Below, one piece after another: positions 10,961-22,345 of a stretch of DNA of 64,000 nucleotides (its first letter is position 1; each line of letters opens with the position of its first letter). The notes under the pieces are model-generated. The model was not told the origin of the DNA. It searched no databases and saw only the letters and a program-made list of their open reading frames with translations. The position numbers were made by a program, and so were the translations under genes. Source of the DNA: Achatina immaculata (Eukaryota > Mollusca > Gastropoda > Stylommatophora > Achatinidae); contig CM019691.1 of the NCBI GenBank assembly GCA_009760885.1, positions 30,684,314 to 30,748,313 of the forward strand, read 5' to 3'.

Positions 10961-11100
10961 TTTTTTTTTTTACTTAGCCTTCAAGCGAATTTATATTTTA
11001 TCTTCATTCTCTATTTCCTGTGTGTTTTTGTATGATCAAGGTTCACACCGAAACGTCACAACTATGTGTTCGTTAAGCAATAAAGCTGTTCCTACTTTTT
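10961..11100 (+). mobile_element. Penelope-like element 3' end (pLTR-like terminus)
   Basis: The sequence from the T-rich tract through tatgatcaaggttcacaccg, aaacgtcacaac and aataaagctgttcctac matches both arms of the Penelope-like element at 28.8-30.0 kb and the fragment at 41.5-41.98 kb. It includes a hammerhead-like segment at 11027-11060 and an aataaa close to the terminus. No protein remains. Confidence 0.75.
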
Positions 11101-12204
11101 TCATAGTAATGAGTATAAAGCACATTTTGAAAGAAATTAACTACATATAAGATTCTAATCTAAAATTCGGCATCTAAGGGGATATGTTTAAACGAAAGAA
11201 AATAATAATAATACTAATAAATAGAAAAACATAATAAAAATAGATGGATAGGAATTGAGGCCAGCCATGAATTCTAATCAGCCGTTTTGTTTCTTTTATA
11301 TGTAATAAATACTCAGCCTTTCTTTTTTTTTTAGTTTGGTAGAAATGTGTTTGTAAATAAAAATAAAATTGTTTAAAATTTTCAGTTATCCAGTTTTACA
11401 GTTTCTGGCTGTGAGTTTCTGTCTCGTGTCAGGACGGAATGAGATTTGTCTTAGTATATTCTGCACATTGTGCAGTGCTTATAATCAGAATTCTGCTAGT
11501 ATCATGTCATTCATTAAGTACTTTGTGAAGTCGACAAAATAGGCAACTAGACTTCTTGGTGGAGCTCGGTAGCTAGTATCATAGAAGAGGTGGGACGAGA
11601 GGAAGGGAGAGGCAAGGAAAGAAGGGATAAGGAGGCGTACTCAAACTGAACGAAATATCAGCTGGTGACCCATAGTTAAGTGCTTGCGCCAGGGTTGGCG
11701 AGTCTGTTCTACCACTCACGGTGCCAACCTGGAAACAGACAGTAGTCTGGCCAAGTGAAAAGGGATGGAAATGGGAAGGTGAACCGATGTTTAAAATACG
11801 CCGAGCCGAAGTTGGATGTGTCAAACCGAACGGCGAGAATATCACGATCTAGCAGCTAACTGGGGCACAATTCAACCAACGTCTTTTTTCGAGAGCGAAC
11901 GAATAGGAGTAAGATTAGATTTTCATGAACTCTGCCCCTTCCATGCCATCCTTCTCTTCCTCGATGGCATCGAATTCATTTACTTTGGTTGTACATTTAA
12001 ACTTGCTTCTGCTTCGCCTCTTTAGCTTTTCTTTCCATTTTTTTTTTGTTCTGAAATTTTTGTCCACGTCTCCTTCTCACTTTTGGTCCCAGAATAAAGG
12101 AGAATGAATAAGTAAAGTGAAGAGTATTCAAGTTGAAGGCCACAGTTTTACTGATAATATATAAGATTTAGAACAGTTTAGAAAACAGTACAGGTTTCCA
12201 TAAT
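11101..12204. other. Intergenic DNA, possible R1 repeat fragment
   Basis: I see no convincing gene. The stretch at about 11640-11770 contains cttgcgccagggttggcgag, which resembles part of the dispersed R1 repeat at 38.9 kb. Small open frames here lack motifs. Confidence 0.35.
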
Positions 12205-12400
12205 CTAGACCAGGGTTTCTCAGCCGAGGTTCCTGTGAACCATAGAGCCAAGCAAAAAGTTATTTTCACCCCTGAATACATAAAAAAAAACTTTATTGAG
12301 AAATTTTGGTAGAAAGAAGTATGAAAGAAGTTACTCTATAGCTTAAAAATATTGGTTGGTTTTTAAAATGTTTTATTTTTCATTTTATTTAAGTAAAGGT
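12205..12400 (+). mobile_element. R2: hAT-like non-autonomous element fragment
   Basis: It begins with ccagggtttctcagccgagg, which resembles hAT termini of the type CAGGGTTTCTCAACC. The inner stretch gaagttactctatag...ttaaaaata and ttttcattttattta recurs at 33.8 and 49.5 kb. It is non-coding. Confidence 0.5.
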
Positions 12401-12500
12401 AAAGGTAATCCTCTCGTGCCTTAGAGGCACATAGGGCGATCATGTCTCATTCTGCACATTCGCTATGTTTCCCAATCGCTTCTCTAATTCGAGAAATTAT
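12395..12500 (-). mobile_element. LINE 3' end with GGTAAAGGTAA-type tail
   Basis: The sequence aaggtaaaggtaat followed by cctctcgtgccttagaggca matches the start of the 42-bp minisatellite at 40.37 kb. It also broadly resembles the RTE-B-like 3' UTR (tcgtgcc...cacatagggc). It is read as a reversed LINE 3' end with a short tandem tail. Confidence 0.4.
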
Positions 12501-12664
12501 GATATGATACCCAAAGAGATGCAATGCTGGGGGGAAGAGGTGGGGGGGGGGGGGTTGGGAAGATCAAAAGATCAATGAAGGACAAGGGAAAGGAAGGCGC
12601 CATGAGAACCAACTAAGCGATTTTTTTTTTCAGTTCGGTGAGAGGGTTGGGGGTTGTCATCGTC

Positions 12665-12752
12665 ATTTGTACTCCTAGTGGGGCATAAGGCGTCACCAAG
12701 GGGTGGGGCATAAGGCGCCACCAAGGGGTAGGGCATAAGGCGCCACCAATGG
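12665..12752. repeat. 26-bp minisatellite, 3 units
   Basis: The unit ggggcataaggcgccaccaa plus ggggt is repeated three times with single-base variants. Confidence 0.85.
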
Positions 12753-13315
12753 GTTCTCCAGCCTGATGCCCCACTAATGAATGCTCTGTTAAAAAAAATA
12801 GGAGTGGAACAAAAAATCTGTTCTTGAGGAAGTGGTTGAAAAAGAAAACATGGAATGTGTCTGGAAAAGTCTGGGAACTACTGATGCAGTTGACAGGTAT
12901 TACACTTTCTCAGTCTCACTCTGGATTATAATACTGAAATTACGATGGGATCACAAATATATATTTAGCGGGATAAAAAAAAAAAAAGGTCATGCGCAAA
13001 ACACTTCTGCTTGTAAAACCACGCAAACAAAGAACGAAATCTGTGCCGATATTAAAAATGCCAAACTAAGATGCTTGTCTATACAGCAGCAACCAGTTCC
13101 CATTAACTCATGGTCCGCCGCCTTTACGACTTGCAATTATATGTTCATTATATTCCATTCCCACGTGAAGGGATCGCCCCGGAAAGCGTTGGTCGGTTAA
13201 CCGTTATTCAAGCCGCGGTTGTGAACACAATGCAATCCTTAACGAAGAGCTCTGCAATCAATAGATCGTGGATGAGACTTGGCGGAAGCTAGCCTGGGAG
13301 ACAGGGCCCATGGTC

Positions 13316-13403
<88 letters not shown>

Positions 13404-13412
13404 GTCTGTCTA

Positions 13413-13452
<40 letters not shown>

Positions 13453-14215
13453 CACATACAATCTATCGAGCCGTTAGTAATATCAGACGTCTATAGGCGC
13501 TAGAAATGTTTCCATGTATGTTCGTCTCATGTTACATAACGAAAACATTAGTACAGACAGATAGCACACGATATGCTCAATACAACTCTGACAGGAAGTC
13601 ACGTTTCTTATCGCAGTCAGTATTATCTTCTTACTAAACGTTGTTTTTCTTGTGATGTTTGAGAATAAGAGAACATGTAGTAATTTCTAGATAATATGTT
13701 CCTCTAATACAAAATCATTCGCAGAAAATTCGATACGTACGAAATAAAATAAAAATGAGAAAAGCTGTATATGTGATAGGAACAAGACTAGCTTTTCTTC
13801 AAAACGTTATCATTTTTATGCCTTTTTTTTCTTCTTAACTGGTAGTTAAGTGGTGTCAGGCAGACAAGTTCCGACAAGTCAGTGAGAACTGAATCAGTTT
13901 ACCCTGCGTGGGAAGACGGAAGAAAAAGTGGACTGGTCATCTCATCAGAATGAGATGTTACTGAAGATTTGTGGGGGGGGGGGGGGGGGGGAAGATACGT
14001 GATATGTTGTTACTGTATTTTTTATGCTGTTATTAGTGTTTACATGTTGTTATTATTGTTCATTTCTCTTTACTGGCCCCTTGGCAGATTTCACCGCCTT
14101 GGTGACAAGTATCTGAAATACCGGAAGAGAGTTGTCCGGATGAAGGAATTATGGGAATTCTAAATAAATCGCGGATGGAGGTTATGTATTTTATGCAGTC
14201 AAAGTGGAAGATGTT
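12753..14215. other. Non-genic DNA with large microsatellites
   Basis: The interval holds (ATCT)n grading into (GTCT)n at 13316-13449 and a 20-base G run at about 13972-13991. The open frames across the ATCT tract (YLSI repeats) are artefacts. A stretch around 13860-13960 is unassigned. Confidence 0.6.
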
Positions 14216-14628
14216 TTTTTTAATGCAGAAGACATTCATTCATTCATTCATTTATTTGCATGTCCCTTGCGGAACTTTGCCTCCATAACACCACTCCTAT
14301 AGTCTTATCGGTTGTGAGCAAGATGGCCTTCTGCTGATGCATCCATTTGTAGATCATCAACGATGTCTTGCAGCCGTCTTCGCCTTGGTTTTCCTCTCTT
14401 TCTTTTTCCCATTATGCACCCTTCCAAGACAGTTTTCTCTAGATTATCATGACGTTTAATGTGTCCAAAATATTTAAGTTTTCTCTGTTTAATCCTCTTT
14501 ACTAGCCAGCCATCTTCAATATTAAGTTCTTGTAGTATGGATATATTTGTTCTTTTTTGTGTCCATGGTATTTGAAGAACTCCTCTGTAGCATTTACAGA
14601 AGACATTAGTAATGTAAATATAAAACAT
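14216..14628 (-). mobile_element. RTE-C 3' end (reverse)
   Basis: On the minus strand the frame reads IPWTQKRTNISILQ, ELNIEDGWLVKRIKQRKLKY, FGHIKRHDNLEKTVLEG and KRKRGKPRRR, then DIVDDLQMDASA. This is the C-terminal region of a third RTE-type family, downstream of the RT core. The tail on the low-coordinate side is (CATT)n, that is (AATG)n on the element strand. It is truncated upstream. The same block recurs many times in the window. Confidence 0.85.
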
Positions 14629-15589
14629 TGTTTGGCGCTAAACGATTACTATTTTGTAGGCAAATATGGAGAAATGCGAAAGAAAGTATTGTTCGGGGAT
14701 AAACTTTTACTATTTTGTTGGAAAATATGAGAAAAACAGTGTAACAGAAGACAAGATTCTGACCGAAGTATTAGAATTTTTTTACGAGAGAAGAGTATTA
14801 TAAATTTTCCAGAACATACAAGTACCTAATGCCAGCCATGCTGGTTCCACTGGCAAGCTTAGAAGAAGAAGAAGAGGATTATGTGATAATTTTTCGTCAA
14901 CCTTCTTCGTTGCACGGAAATTTTATAAACCGTAAATATAAACTCCACAAAACTCGCACGTCCTGGACCAATCGAGTGATTGTCTACGACTTTTGGGAAT
15001 GTGTCAATTAAATTAATGAAATCTTTCCAAAGAGAGGTATAAATGAACGAATCTGAGCCTCTATGCGCAGTCACTCACTTGTACAAATAACACTTCAAAA
15101 TCCTTAAATCTGTGCCTGGCCTCTCGGTTCATCACACAGAATTTACAGTGATGAAATGAAAACGAGTTTTAAAAAATCTAATCAGTTCTTGTTTTTGCGG
15201 TTTTCTTTAGCACATCCTCGTGAATATTTCTCATTTCTTGATTTATAGAGTATTCCCCCCCCCCCCCCCCCCCTTTTTCTCTGTTGTCATCAACATCGCC
15301 TTCATTAACTCGAAGATCCATCGTTATTATCCTCCTCGTTACACGTGTCATTACCAATCATTTTCTCCTTTCTTTCCTTATTTGTTTCTGTTTTTTTCCC
15401 ATTTATTTATAACGTTGTCTTTATTTAAGCTCTGGGCAGTGTTGTAATTAGAGTTAACAGCCCTTGAGTTATCTGGCCAAGCTCGTAGTTTTCTCAGTAT
15501 TCGTGGAGTTCTTTGTGTAATTAAAATAATCATTCCGTCTTAATCATCTTCCTCTCTTTTGGTGTTTTAAGTTTATGGAGCCTGTCAAA
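14629..15589. other. Intergenic DNA
   Basis: A GAA run at 14858-14876 preceded by ccactggcaagcttag may be another LINE tail. A poly-C run lies at 15246-15262. No gene is recognised. Confidence 0.4.
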
Positions 15590-16331
15590 TTGTCTTCCGC
15601 CATGCGTGCGTTGTCAGTGTTTTATATGTGCTTTGTTAATTCATTCACTACCTGTCGTGCCAGATGATTTCTTCTTGGCCTTCCTTTTTTCCATAGGATT
15701 TTCTAGTTGTTATCCAATTTTCTAACTACTGTCTTCTCATGACATGTTCAAGAAATTTTGATTGCATTTTTCTTATATGTTTAACGTGTTTTCTTTGTTC
15801 TGAAGCTTATGCGAAGTCGTCTTCATTGTTTTTTTTTTTTGCTGTTCAGGCTTGTTGCATCCTTCTCCTTAATATCATTATTGTTGGTTCCAGTTCCTTA
15901 TCTGTTTGTTAACTGTCCACATTTCACAACCATACAGCAATATTAGCTTTATATAGAACTGTTATACTATTTGTCTCACTTATATCTTATATCTTCTTGC
16001 CCTTTCTATCTGTGATTTGATTTTACTTGTGCGTTTGTCATCAGTCGAAGTAGATGCATTTATTTACTTTTGCCAATATCTTGCGGTTCTAAAGGATGTT
16101 GCAATTTGGTCAACTTACTCTAAAATTACGTTTGCTTGCTGCTTAATTATAATCCTCTTTATTATTCGTCTCTTCCACTGTTTTCTGCAAATTGCTTTCA
16201 TCTTCAGCAACTGGAGAGGTATCATAAGCGTATCTCATTTTAGTGATGTTATAGCCTCTTATGTTTAGTCCCTTCAGATCTGTAGTGCCTCTGAAGTTTT
16301 CACTGTATAACGAGAATAGATCAGGTGACAG
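15590..16331 (-). pseudogene. RTE-D reverse transcriptase relic, downstream part
   Basis: Minus-strand translation near 16143-16335 reads VTLSPDLFSLYSENF, GLNIRGYNITKMRYAYD and VAEDESNLQKTVEE. This is the RT segment from the SPDLF block to the catalytic box. The box is YAYD where YADD is needed, so it is dead. The sequence toward 15600 contains decayed thumb and C-terminal sequence. Stops and shifts are frequent. The N-terminal continuation lies at 17309-17800, beyond an insert. Confidence 0.7.
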
Positions 16332-17308
16332 TGTAACAAATGATAATTCTGTTGCAGAATGGGAGCTTGACACCCGGCTGTTGTGGTCAAAAGTTCTTGA
16401 CCACAGATCAGCTGTTTAAGCAAGCACAGAGTGGGATATCTCCGTGTTCCGATTGGCTAGTTGAGTCATGAGGTCTGAACTTGTATGATGCACGAAACAG
16501 ACTTCTGGGGAGATGTGGAAGAGATAGGCGGTGTGTTAGTGTGCTCTGGAATGTTTGTTAGGACGGTTGCTTTGTAATGTAAGTTTGTGGTTGGTTGTCC
16601 TTTTTAGGACAGATATGTGGTAAAGTTAGTATGTAGTTTTGTAAATGGATTTGTCCTTTTAAGGACAAGTATCGTAAGTTATCATGTCGAGTTGTGTGTT
16701 TGATTTGTTCCCTTTTGGACAAGGATGGATTCTTGACAGAAGGGTATGTTGGAGTTCGGTATTTGGAGGTTAGCGTGTTTTTCGACGTTGTGTGATTAGT
16801 GTGAGTGTCCCATGGCGATGTTATTCGCCCGGACAGCTTTTCGGGTATTTATTACTGATTTTTCCATCACTTTCAGTCATCACGTTCATTTACAACGCTC
16901 ATTTACAATTTTGGATTTCCATCATTAAACTCTTGTGATTTTTTGTAACTGCTGGAATCCTGTACTGTTTGAATCTATGTTGAGTGTGCCAATTGTTGTG
17001 CTAGTGTTGAGTTGTTACTCATGTAAACTGGTCATGTCCGTGTATTGATTTGTAGTGATATGTTTTTTTATCATGGGTTGTCGTTGTTACACGGTGTATA
17101 TCAATGCAACGTCTCGTTGTCACTAGTGTAGCAGTAATCCAATAACTGCTCTGTGAATAGTGATGTGAAATATTCAGTCAAATACTAGTTCTGCTGGTGT
17201 GTAACACATCTGCACCTACAGCATAGTTGAGTAGGCAATACGCCAAATAGCTGTCATACATTTATAGTAGTGCCGTAATAAGCACAGGGGACACATATCA
17301 ATACTTTT
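16332..17308. mobile_element. About 977-bp unidentified insert splitting the RTE-D relic
   Basis: The RT reading is interrupted exactly between RQRCVL (right side) and SPDLFS (left side), so this block is foreign to the LINE. It begins tgtaacaaatg and ends near tttatagca, compatible with TG...CA ends, but no clear target duplication is seen. It contains three spaced copies of a short palindromic motif, gtccttttaaggac and variants, near 16599, 16656 and 16708. No coding capacity is visible. A solo LTR or a non-autonomous element are both possible. Confidence 0.5.
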
Positions 17309-17800
17309 ATAGCAGGACACATCTTTGTCTTACGCTTCTTGTTATGCCTTTGCTCTCATTACTGCACTTCGATTCATTTATATATTCTTAATAATTCTCA
17401 TATCAGTCTCCATATCTTCATCTGTATGAAGTTTCAAGTATTTAAATCATATCGTCACGCTCGCCTCACTCTCTCGAAAGCTTTCATGTAATCAATGAAG
17501 CAGAAATACACTTTTTTAAAGTCTAAAAATAGTTATATTATTGTTATTAAAATTGCAAAATCATTGCTTGTACTTTTTTTCATCCACAAAACCACATTGT
17601 TCTATGTCTTATATCGTATTCTCAAATTAATGATCTGCAACAGTATTTTTATGATACAGCTCATAAAACTAACTGTGAGATGTTGATTGCATTTTGTTGT
17701 TCCAGCTTTCTCTGGGATGACAATGAAAACTGATCTGGACAGATATGATGGTATATATCCGGTGTCATAGACTGTATTTAGCAGACTAATTACTTTTTCT
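17309..17800 (-). pseudogene. RTE-D reverse transcriptase relic, upstream part
   Basis: Minus-strand reading gives VYFCFIDYMKAFERVRR near 17460-17515, which is RT motif A. Decayed palm sequence follows up to GITRSVRQRCVL at about 17310. Upstream, remains of the QCGFVDEK block are visible near 17590. Multiple stops and frame changes show an old, dead copy. It belongs with 15590-16331. Confidence 0.65.
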
Positions 17801-17814
17801 ATACCAGAAATGAC

Positions 17815-18365
17815 GACTGCGGTAAAACTGGTTCTTTGTAATCAAGTAGTCGGGGGTGTATGGCTCAGTCTTACAAAGAAGACAGAAGTGGGAGGAAAGT
17901 ACGCAGAAACGAGAATCACTGAAAGTAAGATAAGCACGGATAATAAATGAAGAAAATACAACCCAATATTTCGACAAAAGCCTTTTCCAAGGATCACATA
18001 CAAAAAGAACACGAGAAAAAAAAAACGCCAAAGAAAAAAAACAAAAACAAAAACAAATAGATGTGCCCGACTTTCATACAAAGAGGATAAAAAAAAAGCT
18101 ATGTGTAATATTTCCTCTATTTTTGATGTTTTCTTTTCAACTTTTCATCTATTTTGTGTGTGTGTGTGTGTTTTCATCTGTTGTGTCGTTTGTGTATGTG
18201 ATCCGTGAAAAAGAATTTTGCCGAAATATTGGATTGTTGTATGTTCTTCATCTATACGTGCTCATCTTAATTTCTGCCAATCTTGTTTCTTCCCAGTTTC
18301 CTCATTCTTTCTTTTTATTAAACAAAACCATACACCTCCAACTACTTTAAAAAATACCAGCATCG
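17815..18365. mobile_element. FB fold-back element, largest copy
   Basis: The left half (about 17815-18000, read in reverse) and the right half (about 18195-18365) share cgaaatattgg, attcttcat..., a stretch like tgcttatcttactttc, and the outer edge ccatacacctccaactac. The centre is A-rich then T-rich with (GT)n. Both halves carry the GCCGAAATATTGG-type motif pointing outward. No frame with domains is present. Confidence 0.75.
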
Positions 18366-18884
18366 TCTAATGGCATAATTATTTTCCTTGTGTTGTTATT
18401 TGGTGCAGTTGCCTTGCTTGCTTGCTTGCTTGCTTGCAGCTACTCCAGTGATTTCTGCTCGCGTATTGGGGGTTCTTCAATACTGATGTTGATACTGAAT
18501 TATTCATTCTCTGGTCATTACACAGGTGTCTTATGTACTCTGGCATGATTTCCTTTTTTTTTTTTCTCCTCATAATAATTTTACGCTCACTATTCTTTTA
18601 ACAACAGGCTTCCGAGCAAACCGTTATTTTGTTTCGTTAAAAGCTAACAGTTCTTTATGTAGTAACATTTTGTAAAATCTGCGCTATAGGTCTGTTTTAA
18701 AATCTTGTCTAAGACGTTTTTTTCTTACATTCTCTAGATAGTCATGTTTCTGTACTGCTTGTTTAGGCCCAGATTATGTGCAGCTTCGTGCACAAAATGT
18801 GAGGGGAACGTATCGAGTAACAGTGAACGGCTAGCGGAAGTACAATGTATGACGTCAGAGATAAAAAAAAGGTGGGGGGGGGGG

Positions 18885-18929
<45 letters not shown>

Positions 18930-19651
18930 GCACGACGGACACCAGCAATGTGTGTCAGTTGTACAAACTATTGCTGTTCGTGAGTATTTGGGCTAAAACT
19001 CAGAAGCCTGCATCATATACACTGAATAAGGTGACAGCTGAAGTAATAAGTGACAGTGTGTTCGGTAAGTGAATCAGTGAATACATTGATCTAGCATTGA
19101 TATGTGGAATGTGACAGCCAAGTGTGTGTGTGCTCTGGTGAGAACCGCCCCGCAAGAGCTACCAGCGATGTCTGGCGAGGTTCACAAAACTAAGCCTATA
19201 TCAGTTCAATACCCATAAATTATTGTGAGTTCTCCTATAGAGATCATCTCTTTCATTTCCCTAGTGTTGTTTTTTCATATCTAAGTTAAACAATCATATA
19301 GTACTGTCCCATTCTGGGCCTATTTTTACATGTAAAAAAAAGGGATGATTTCTTTCTATAATGTAATTCCCAAACTGCAAGTCTTTTAATCATAGTCTTC
19401 TGAAGTTTATTATTATTTTTTATTATATATATTCCAAAATATTTATATGTGCGTATTATAAAAGATTTTCTACGTGTATTCTGAGTTAGCTGCATAGTAC
19501 TGTACGAAAACACAGCACGCTTCGTTTCTGTGTTTCCTGCTCTTTCTCTGACTGGACCGTAACGTAATTATTTGATCTATGATTTGATCTGTTCTTTCTA
19601 AATACTGTCTGAGAGCTGCAGTGCAGGAAGAGATGATAGGGAGTCAGAAAG

Positions 19652-19653
<2 letters not shown>
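18366..19653. other. Intergenic DNA with microsatellites
   Basis: (CTTG)n lies at 18408-18438. A G-run followed by (GA)n lies at 18872-18927. The open frames across the GA tract are artefacts. No gene is recognised. Confidence 0.5.
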
Positions 19654-19683
<30 letters not shown>

Positions 19684-19684
19684 A
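19654..19684. repeat. (ACA)n microsatellite
   Basis: A perfect run of aac triplets. Confidence 0.95.
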
Positions 19685-19807
19685 TGCCATATTCACTTAT
19701 TATTAATGACTTGCTAGTGCCTCGCTGTTGTCAATTATGCTTCTTCATTTGTTGTTGTTGTTGCTCATGTTGTTTCTAATCAGATTAATTGCTCTTTTTT
19801 TCGTGCG

Positions 19808-20350
19808 CCTTTTCATCATCATCATCATCATGTTGTGCCGTGCCGACTGGCATTGGCTATTATGTTTCTCTATAATACACGATTCTTTATGCAGGTCGTG
19901 TTCACACACCATCTCGTCAAACCATACAGTATAATTTCTCCCAGCCGTCCCTGGCTCTTCTTCCCTCTGTTTTTCCTGTTGTTGCAATATTTTCAGTGCC
20001 CCATCTTCTCACTACATGTCCTATGAAAATACAGTCTCTCTCTCATATTCTTTTTTTTTTTTTTGACAAGATTTTTTCTGTCTCTCCCACTCTTCTAATA
20101 CATTCCTCATTAGTAATCTTTGCTGCCCAGGGAATTCACAACATTCTTCTGACAAGCCACATTTCTGTTGCTTCCAATGATCTTCGTGCGGACCTGCCTA
20201 TTGTCCATAATTCACTTTCATATAATAAAACGCTTTTGCTCAATCCGTTGCAATATTTTTTTATGATCACCCTCTGGGGAGAAGGGCAAGAAAGGAACTG
20301 AATGGATCCAAACTTAATGTGCAATAACAGAGAATTCAAGCTGGCCATTG
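19808..20350 (-). mobile_element. RTE-type LINE C-terminal relic with (ATG)n tail
   Basis: The minus strand carries SVLLYESELWTIGRSARR and LEATEMWLVRRML, then in other frames decayed versions of the glycine/arginine block, down to a (CAT)n run at 19808-19828, which is (ATG)n on the element strand. YGSE-W-T and LEATEMWFLRRML are standard thumb motifs of RTE-like elements. Frameshifts break it. The same tail type is seen at 47135-47150. Confidence 0.7.
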
Positions 20351-20829
20351 CAACTTACTCCACTTCAAGTCCAAAGCTAGCTTTTTGGGGATATTCGAGT
20401 CTTCAGATGCCACGACTGAAGATCGCAGTCATGTGGAGATCTTACATCACAACTGCGCTGAGATTGGAGATGCTCAGTCACCTTAAGGTTTTCCCGATCT
20501 CTATGACTAATTGGGAGCTGTAAACCTTACAGATGTACCTGTAAATTTACGAGTTTCAGAGGTTCAAGATAGTAATGGAAGAAAGCAATGAAAAAAAAAA
20601 CAACGTTTTTTGATATTTTTCTACACCTGACACATCAATCTGTGTGAAAGAGAAATATGATAAACGTGCACCTGGTATAGCCTGATATTTTCATTTGTGT
20701 AATAAAGAGGAGTTTCTCCTTTATCACCCCGACTTTTTATACAGGGAGATGTTTTAGAAACCAGTTTTTTTTTTCTTCCCGGACAAGCGCTGAAGAAATA
20801 TCGGACATTTTCGCCACTGGGTTTTCAAT

Positions 20830-20925
20830 CCTTCTTCTACTCTTCGTCGTCGTCGTCGTCCTCCTCCTCGTCCTCCTCCTTCTTGTTCTTCTTCTTATTT
20901 TTCTTCTTCTTCTTTTTTCTAAGTT
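20830..20925. repeat. Pyrimidine triplet microsatellite
   Basis: Runs of gtc, tcc and ttc triplets directly precede the Tigger relic. Confidence 0.9.
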
Positions 20926-21684
20926 TGATGAAACGTTTGCCTTCAAGGATCTACATTTCAAAGGCTGAAGCATATGATGATGTAAGGCTAGGAAAAGACT
21001 GGATAACGGTGATGCATCTTGCCAACTTCTCCCGAGACTTTAAGCCTAGTAAGCCTTTGGCGATTTATCACTCCGCCAATCCGCTGGCTTTAAACAGAAT
21101 TGTAAAATCTAGTCTTGGTGTGTATTACAAACAGCAGAAAAGACAGCTCACGTATGCTGTGAAATGTTTGTCGAATCTTGGCGATATAGAAAATTATTAC
21201 AAGACGAGGAACTTGGCTTTTAAAGCGTTAATAATTATAGATAAAGCCCCAGGCATCCACCGATAATAGCTGAGCTCAACCCAAATGTGAAATTAATCTT
21301 TTTAGCCGTCAAAAACCGCATCACTATTACAGCCACTAGATTAAGACGTGATTGCAACAATTATAGCTTTTTTTACCTAAGCCCAACATTTCAGATGCTA
21401 ATCGAAGCTACCGAAGGGGAAGTTACTGGGGCTTTAACACAATTTTGGAAGAAATCAAATATAAAAAAAATGGTATCGACAACGTTGTAGAAGCTTGGAG
21501 CAATGTATCCATACAATGTTTGCATTTCGTTTGACGGAAATTTATTTATAGTTCATGATTTCGAAGGTTGCGAACCTTAAAGGGAAATAACAGGAATCAC
21601 TGTCAGCTAGGTTCAGATAGCAAAACGGGTGGCGTACGAGGAAGCTGAACATGAAGATCTTTCAAGGAGTGAAAGATTACAGCT
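20926..21684 (+). pseudogene. Tigger/pogo-family DDE transposase, 5' segment before an RTE-A insertion
   Basis: The frame reads LPSRIYISKAEAYDDVRLGK, DWITVMHLANFSRDFKP, IYHSANPLALNRIVKSSLGV and YYKTRNLAFKALIIIDKAPG. Tigger/Jerky-type transposases have the order ...LPSRT...ITVM-CAN..., then LDNAPGH. Here the Asn of that box is Lys. Further on, IIAELNPNVKLIFL and FQMLIEATEGEVTGALTQFW continue the family pattern with shifts. VAYEEAEHEDL near 21629 is the acidic region. The N-terminal CENP-B-like DNA-binding part is absent. It is an old dead copy, resumed at 21953. Confidence 0.8.
21674..21684. repeat. 11-bp target-site duplication, left copy
   Basis: agattacagct here is repeated at 21942-21952, bracketing the RTE-A fragment. 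Confidence 0.85.
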
Positions 21685-21685
21685 C

Positions 21686-21729
<44 letters not shown>

Positions 21730-21941
21730 CCTTAAGTGCCCAGGGCACATGGGGCTTCCGCAAAAGTTTTCCACAAATGGCTGTCCTTTGCCTTTTTTCT
21801 GCTCTTGCCCAGGTGAGCCCTCTATTGCTCAACATCGTCTCTGTTGTTCTTCTTCATGTCGCTTTTGGTCAACCCTTACTACTGTTCCCCTGTGGTGTCC
21901 ATCTTAGTGTTATTTTTGGTAGTGATTTGTCAGTCATTCGG
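21685..21941 (-). mobile_element. RTE-A 3' fragment inserted in the Tigger relic
   Basis: A (CT)n tract (the (GA)n tail in reverse) is followed by gaaccttaagtgcccagggc and the C-terminal coding region, broken off at cagtcattcgg. It is about 257 bp, severely 5'-truncated, with a clean 11-bp target duplication. This proves it arrived after the Tigger element. Confidence 0.9.
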
Positions 21942-21952
21942 AGATTACAGCT
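21942..21952. repeat. 11-bp target-site duplication, right copy
   Basis: Same agattacagct as at 21674-21684. Confidence 0.85.
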
Positions 21953-22345
21953 ACTCAGGCCTTTCACCTTGCTTTGGACCAATGTTTGAAACTCCCTGCG
22001 ATGCTAATGACATAAGGAGACAGATAAGAATAAGAAGAACATGATGTTAAAGAGCTTCTAGATGCACAAACTGATGATCTCACTACTGAAGAGTTACTCC
22101 GGATGGACAAATTCAAGACAAAACGGAGACAATGACGAAAATGAACAGCTGAAGACCCTCCCACGACAATTAAATCATCTTAAGCGGTTTCAGTGGCCTG
22201 AAGATAAGGATTATAATGCCGAAAGAAGGACAATAGTCACTCGGGGTATTAAGACAAATTTGTAACCATGCAAGCAGCTGCTGTCTGAAAAGAGAGTACT
22301 CACAAAGCAAAAGAACACTAGATGCGTTTTTTAAACCACTAGCAG
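21953..22345 (+). pseudogene. Tigger/pogo transposase, C-terminal segment after the RTE-A insertion
   Basis: Readable pieces include ELLDAQTDDLTTEELLRMDK and, toward 22300, KRVLTKQ/AKEHLDAFFKP-like sequence. These match the usual Tigger tail ending in T-LDAFF. Several frameshifts and stops occur. It continues the relic from 21684. Confidence 0.65.

Noticed and set aside
13268..13503. Two long frames of YLSIYLS-type repeats
   Set aside because: They are translations of the ATCT/GTCT microsatellite.
18744..19072. Two frames through a GA tract (RERERE repeats)
   Set aside because: Microsatellite translation without flanking gene signals.
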